Of a stretch of DNA of 64,000 bases, positions 61,972-64,000 are shown one piece after another. Each line of letters starts with the position of its first letter. The first letter of the stretch is position 1. The notes beneath the pieces are model-generated. The model was not told where the DNA came from, searched no databases, and saw only the letters and a list, made by a program, of their open reading frames with translations. The position numbers and the translations under genes were made by a program. The DNA comes from Aggregicoccus sp. 17bor-14 (lineage in GTDB: Bacteria > Myxococcota > Myxococcia > Myxococcales > Myxococcaceae): positions 434,001-498,000 of the forward strand of contig NZ_VJZZ01000002.1 of NCBI RefSeq assembly GCF_009659535.1, in the 5' to 3' direction.

Positions 61972-62514
61972 TCACTGCGCCTTCTTCGCCGTGGCCTTGC
62001 CCGTGCGCGGGTCATCCGCCTTGTCCACGTAGACGATGTCGAAGGGGCCGTTGGAGTTGAGCTGCAGCACCGTCTCCTCGGACGTGGTGAGGAAGTGCTT
62101 GTGGCCCTTGGGCATGGAGAAGTAGCCGCCCGCACTCAGCGCGGTCATCTTCGACGCGTCGAACTTCGCGCCCATGCCGATGCTCGCGTTGCCCGACAGC
62201 ACCGTGAGGCGCTCGTCCTGCGAGTGGTGGTGCGGCCCGATGCGGTAGTTCGCCGGGAACTTGATGCGCATCGCGAAGGGGCCGGGCTTGCCGGGGTCTC
62301 CCTCGAGCACCGCCACCTTGGCACCCGGCGGTAGCGACGGCGGCCCGTCTCCCCACTTCAGGTCGTTCGCGGTGACGACCACGTCCTGGCCCGCGCCCAT
62401 GTGCTTCGCGGCCGCGTGGCCCTCGTGGGAAGTGGGGGTGGCCTGCGCGAAGACGAGCGCGGCGGGCAGGCAGAGTGCGCCGGTCAAGAGTGTGCTGCGG
62501 AGTGTGCGGATCAT
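61972..62514 (-). CDS. Secreted cupin-domain protein
   Basis: 180 residues. Signal peptide (MIRTLRSTLLTGALCLPAALVFAQ) and a His-rich start of the mature part (SHEGHAAAKHM). The cupin barrel has motif 1 IGPHHHSQDERLTVLSGN (about 94-111, metal His/Glu) and motif 2 GGYFSMPKGHKHFLTT (about 131-146, the second His). It is therefore a metal-binding monocupin in the periplasm. Many of these are of unknown function. Start ATG 62514 with GGAGG 5 bases upstream. It runs leftward toward the MFS gene and diverges from the M28 peptidase. Confidence 0.83.
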   Translation of the reverse strand: MIRTLRSTLLTGALCLPAALVFAQATPTSHEGHAAAKHMGAGQDVVVTANDLKWGDGPPSLPPGAKVAVLEGDPGKPGPFAMRIKFPANYRIGPHHHSQDERLTVLSGNASIGMGAKFDASKMTALSAGGYFSMPKGHKHFLTTSEETVLQLNSNGPFDIVYVDKADDPRTGKATAKKAQ

Positions 62515-62689
62515 GCGGACCTCCTCTGGGGTCGACTCCGGAAGCTGGGAGGGTGCGCGGGGTGTTTCCATCGCGCCCGGGTCGCAGGGCAGAGGTCGAC
62601 CGCTCGCGGCGGAGGCGGCGCTGCGCACCGCTCCCCGACCGCCCAGCGGCGGGTGGAACATTCGCCTCGCCCGTCGGGTGGAGGGCAGA

Positions 62690-64000
62690 ATGCCTCCCTC
62701 TCCCCGAGGTGCTGCCCTGAGAACCCGCCTGCTGCTGCCGCTCGTCCTCCTCGCCCTCCCCGCCGCCGCTGCTGCGCCCTCGCCCCTGGGTCCCATCTCG
62801 CCCGAGACCGGCCTGGTGCTGCGCGATGACGTCGTGCGCGCGTACATCCAGGAGAGCTCGGGGGACCGCATCCACGACAGCGTGGCGCGGCTCGCCTCGC
62901 AGGCGCGCGACGCCCAGGGTGACTACGCGCGGGCGGCCGACTGGATGAAGGGCGCGGCGGAGGCCGCGGGGCTGAAGGACGTGCACCTGGAGGCCCTGGA
63001 GGACGGGCCGCAGTGGCGCGCCACCCGCGGCGAGCTGTGGCTGAGCGCGCCGCAGCGCTTCAAGGTGACGAGCTACGCGGACCAGCCGATGAGCCTCGGG
63101 ATGGGCAGCGGCGCCTTCGAGGGCCAGGGCCTCGAGCTGGTGGACGTGGGCGAGGGCAGCTCGGACGCGGACTACGCGGGCAAGGAGCTGAAAGGCAAGG
63201 TGGCCTTCACCTCGGGCATCCCGTACCCGGTGCTGACGAAGGCGGTGAAGGAGCGCGGCGCAGTGGGCGTGGTGAGCGCCTACTCCACGCCGCCGTGGAA
63301 CCTGCGCAACCGCCTGGACGGCGACTTCCCGGACGAGATCGGCTGGGCCGCGGTGCCGGACGCCATGTTCCCCGAGGGCATGCGCCGGCCCTTCCTCTTC
63401 ATGCTCTCCGACCGCCGGGCGCGCGAGCTGCGCACGCAGCTGAAGGCCGGCCCGGTGAAGGTGGACGTGAGCGTGCAGGCGGAGATGTACCGGGGGCACT
63501 TCGACATCGTCAGCGGCGTCATCCCGGGCAGCTCGCGCGCGAACGAGGAGGTGGTGCTCACCGCGCACCTGGACCACTACAAGCCGGGCGCGGACGACAA
63601 TGCGTCGGGCTCGGCGACGCAGCTCGAGCTGGTGCGCACCTGGACGGAGCTCATCCGCCGCGGCGTGGTGCCGCCGCCCGCGCGAACGCTGCGGGTGCTG
63701 TGGGTGCCGGAGCTCGTGGGGACGCGCAGCTGGCTCGCGCACCACGCCGCGGACCCGGTGAAGCGCGTGGCCAACTTCAACTTCGACATGCTCGGCGCGA
63801 GCCTCAGCCGCATGCACTCGCGCTACGTGGTCTCGTACGCGCCGGACTGGAACGCGAGCTTCGTGAACGCCGTCGCCGAGTCGACGCTGGACTTCATGAA
63901 CCGCTTCAACGCCGTGGCCTACCCCGCGCGCAAGGACCTGCACATCATCTCCGTGACGGGCTCGCGCGACCCGCTGGATGGCGTCATGGAGCGCTACACG
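62690..64000 (+). CDS. Secreted M28 metallopeptidase with PA-domain insert (cut by window end)
   Basis: 437 residues are visible to the edge and there is no stop before it. ATG 62690 with GGAGGGCAGA just upstream opens a signal peptide (RTRLLLPLVLLALPAAAAAPS). A protease-associated-like segment (about 140-260, YAGKELKGKVAFTSGIPYPVLTKAVKERGAVGVVS) precedes the zinc core: His in LTAHLDHYKPGADDNASG (about 287-304, His and Asp ligands), Glu in VLWVPELVG and Asp in NFDMLGAS. These are the hallmarks of M28 aminopeptidases/carboxypeptidases that use two zincs. Catalytic residues after the cut, such as the final His, cannot be seen. Confidence 0.82.
   Translation, partial: MPPSPRGAALRTRLLLPLVLLALPAAAAAPSPLGPISPETGLVLRDDVVRAYIQESSGDRIHDSVARLASQARDAQGDYARAADWMKGAAEAAGLKDVHLEALEDGPQWRATRGELWLSAPQRFKVTSYADQPMSLGMGSGAFEGQGLELVDVGEGSSDADYAGKELKGKVAFTSGIPYPVLTKAVKERGAVGVVSAYSTPPWNLRNRLDGDFPDEIGWAAVPDAMFPEGMRRPFLFMLSDRRARELRTQLKAGPVKVDVSVQAEMYRGHFDIVSGVIPGSSRANEEVVLTAHLDHYKPGADDNASGSATQLELVRTWTELIRRGVVPPPARTLRVLWVPELVGTRSWLAHHAADPVKRVANFNFDMLGASLSRMHSRYVVSYAPDWNASFVNAVAESTLDFMNRFNAVAYPARKDLHIISVTGSRDPLDGVMERYT

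Overview
The window is about 70% G+C, densely coded and almost free of mobile DNA. It looks like a chromosome segment of a myxobacterium (Myxococcota, probably Myxococcaceae). The reasons are very strong G/C third positions, many lipoproteins and orphan histidine kinases, MacB-like stand-alone permeases, a histone-H1-like AAKK protein, TonB receptors, and Cys-rich HCGxCG lipoprotein motifs. No rRNA, intact tRNA, CRISPR array or insertion sequence was seen.

Layout. 1-5.2 kb: an edge-truncated DHA2 drug exporter, a secreted protein, an amidohydrolase and an SDR, then an unusual 546-bp non-coding stretch of palindromes and a small ORF that ends inside a relic of tRNA-Thr(CGU). 5.2-10.3 kb: a rhodanese/MocR pair, an atypical SDR, a CDF metal transporter, a PhyH dioxygenase and a zinc-ribbon membrane protein. 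10.4-17.5 kb: a clostripain-like protease translationally coupled to a Cys-rich lipoprotein, a YfcG-type GST, an acyl-CoA synthetase and a peptidase-MA/TPR protein coupled to a giant DUF4175 protein. 20.8-33.5 kb: MarR, an H1-like protein, three orphan sensor kinases (two with C-terminal receivers), a ComEA-like HhH protein, a Rieske-flavoprotein with two membrane partners, and D-Ala-D-Ala ligase.

33.7-41.1 kb: a large lipoprotein whose N-terminal two thirds resemble the calcium-binding and pore-forming parts of anthrax protective antigen, a GT-C-like membrane protein and a MacB-like permease. 41.2-48.1 kb: a complete haem uptake operon (TonB receptor, HmuT, HmuU, HmuV) followed by a RegA-type regulator that meets a RegB-type kinase tail to tail. 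48.3-52.3 kb: a soluble-tail chemoreceptor and a second MacB-like permease.

53.2-58.9 kb: a cobalamin riboswitch controls btuB, a beta-propeller surface lipoprotein (a candidate analogue of Bacteroidetes BtuG), btuF and btuC, all tightly coupled but with no btuD. 59-64 kb: a stand-alone PstS-like binding protein, a GNAT enzyme, an MFS transporter, a cupin protein and an M28 peptidase cut by the right edge.

A short C/G-rich palindromic repeat occurs six times between genes. The two strongest leads are the protective-antigen-like lipoprotein and the BtuG-like protein in the B12 operon.
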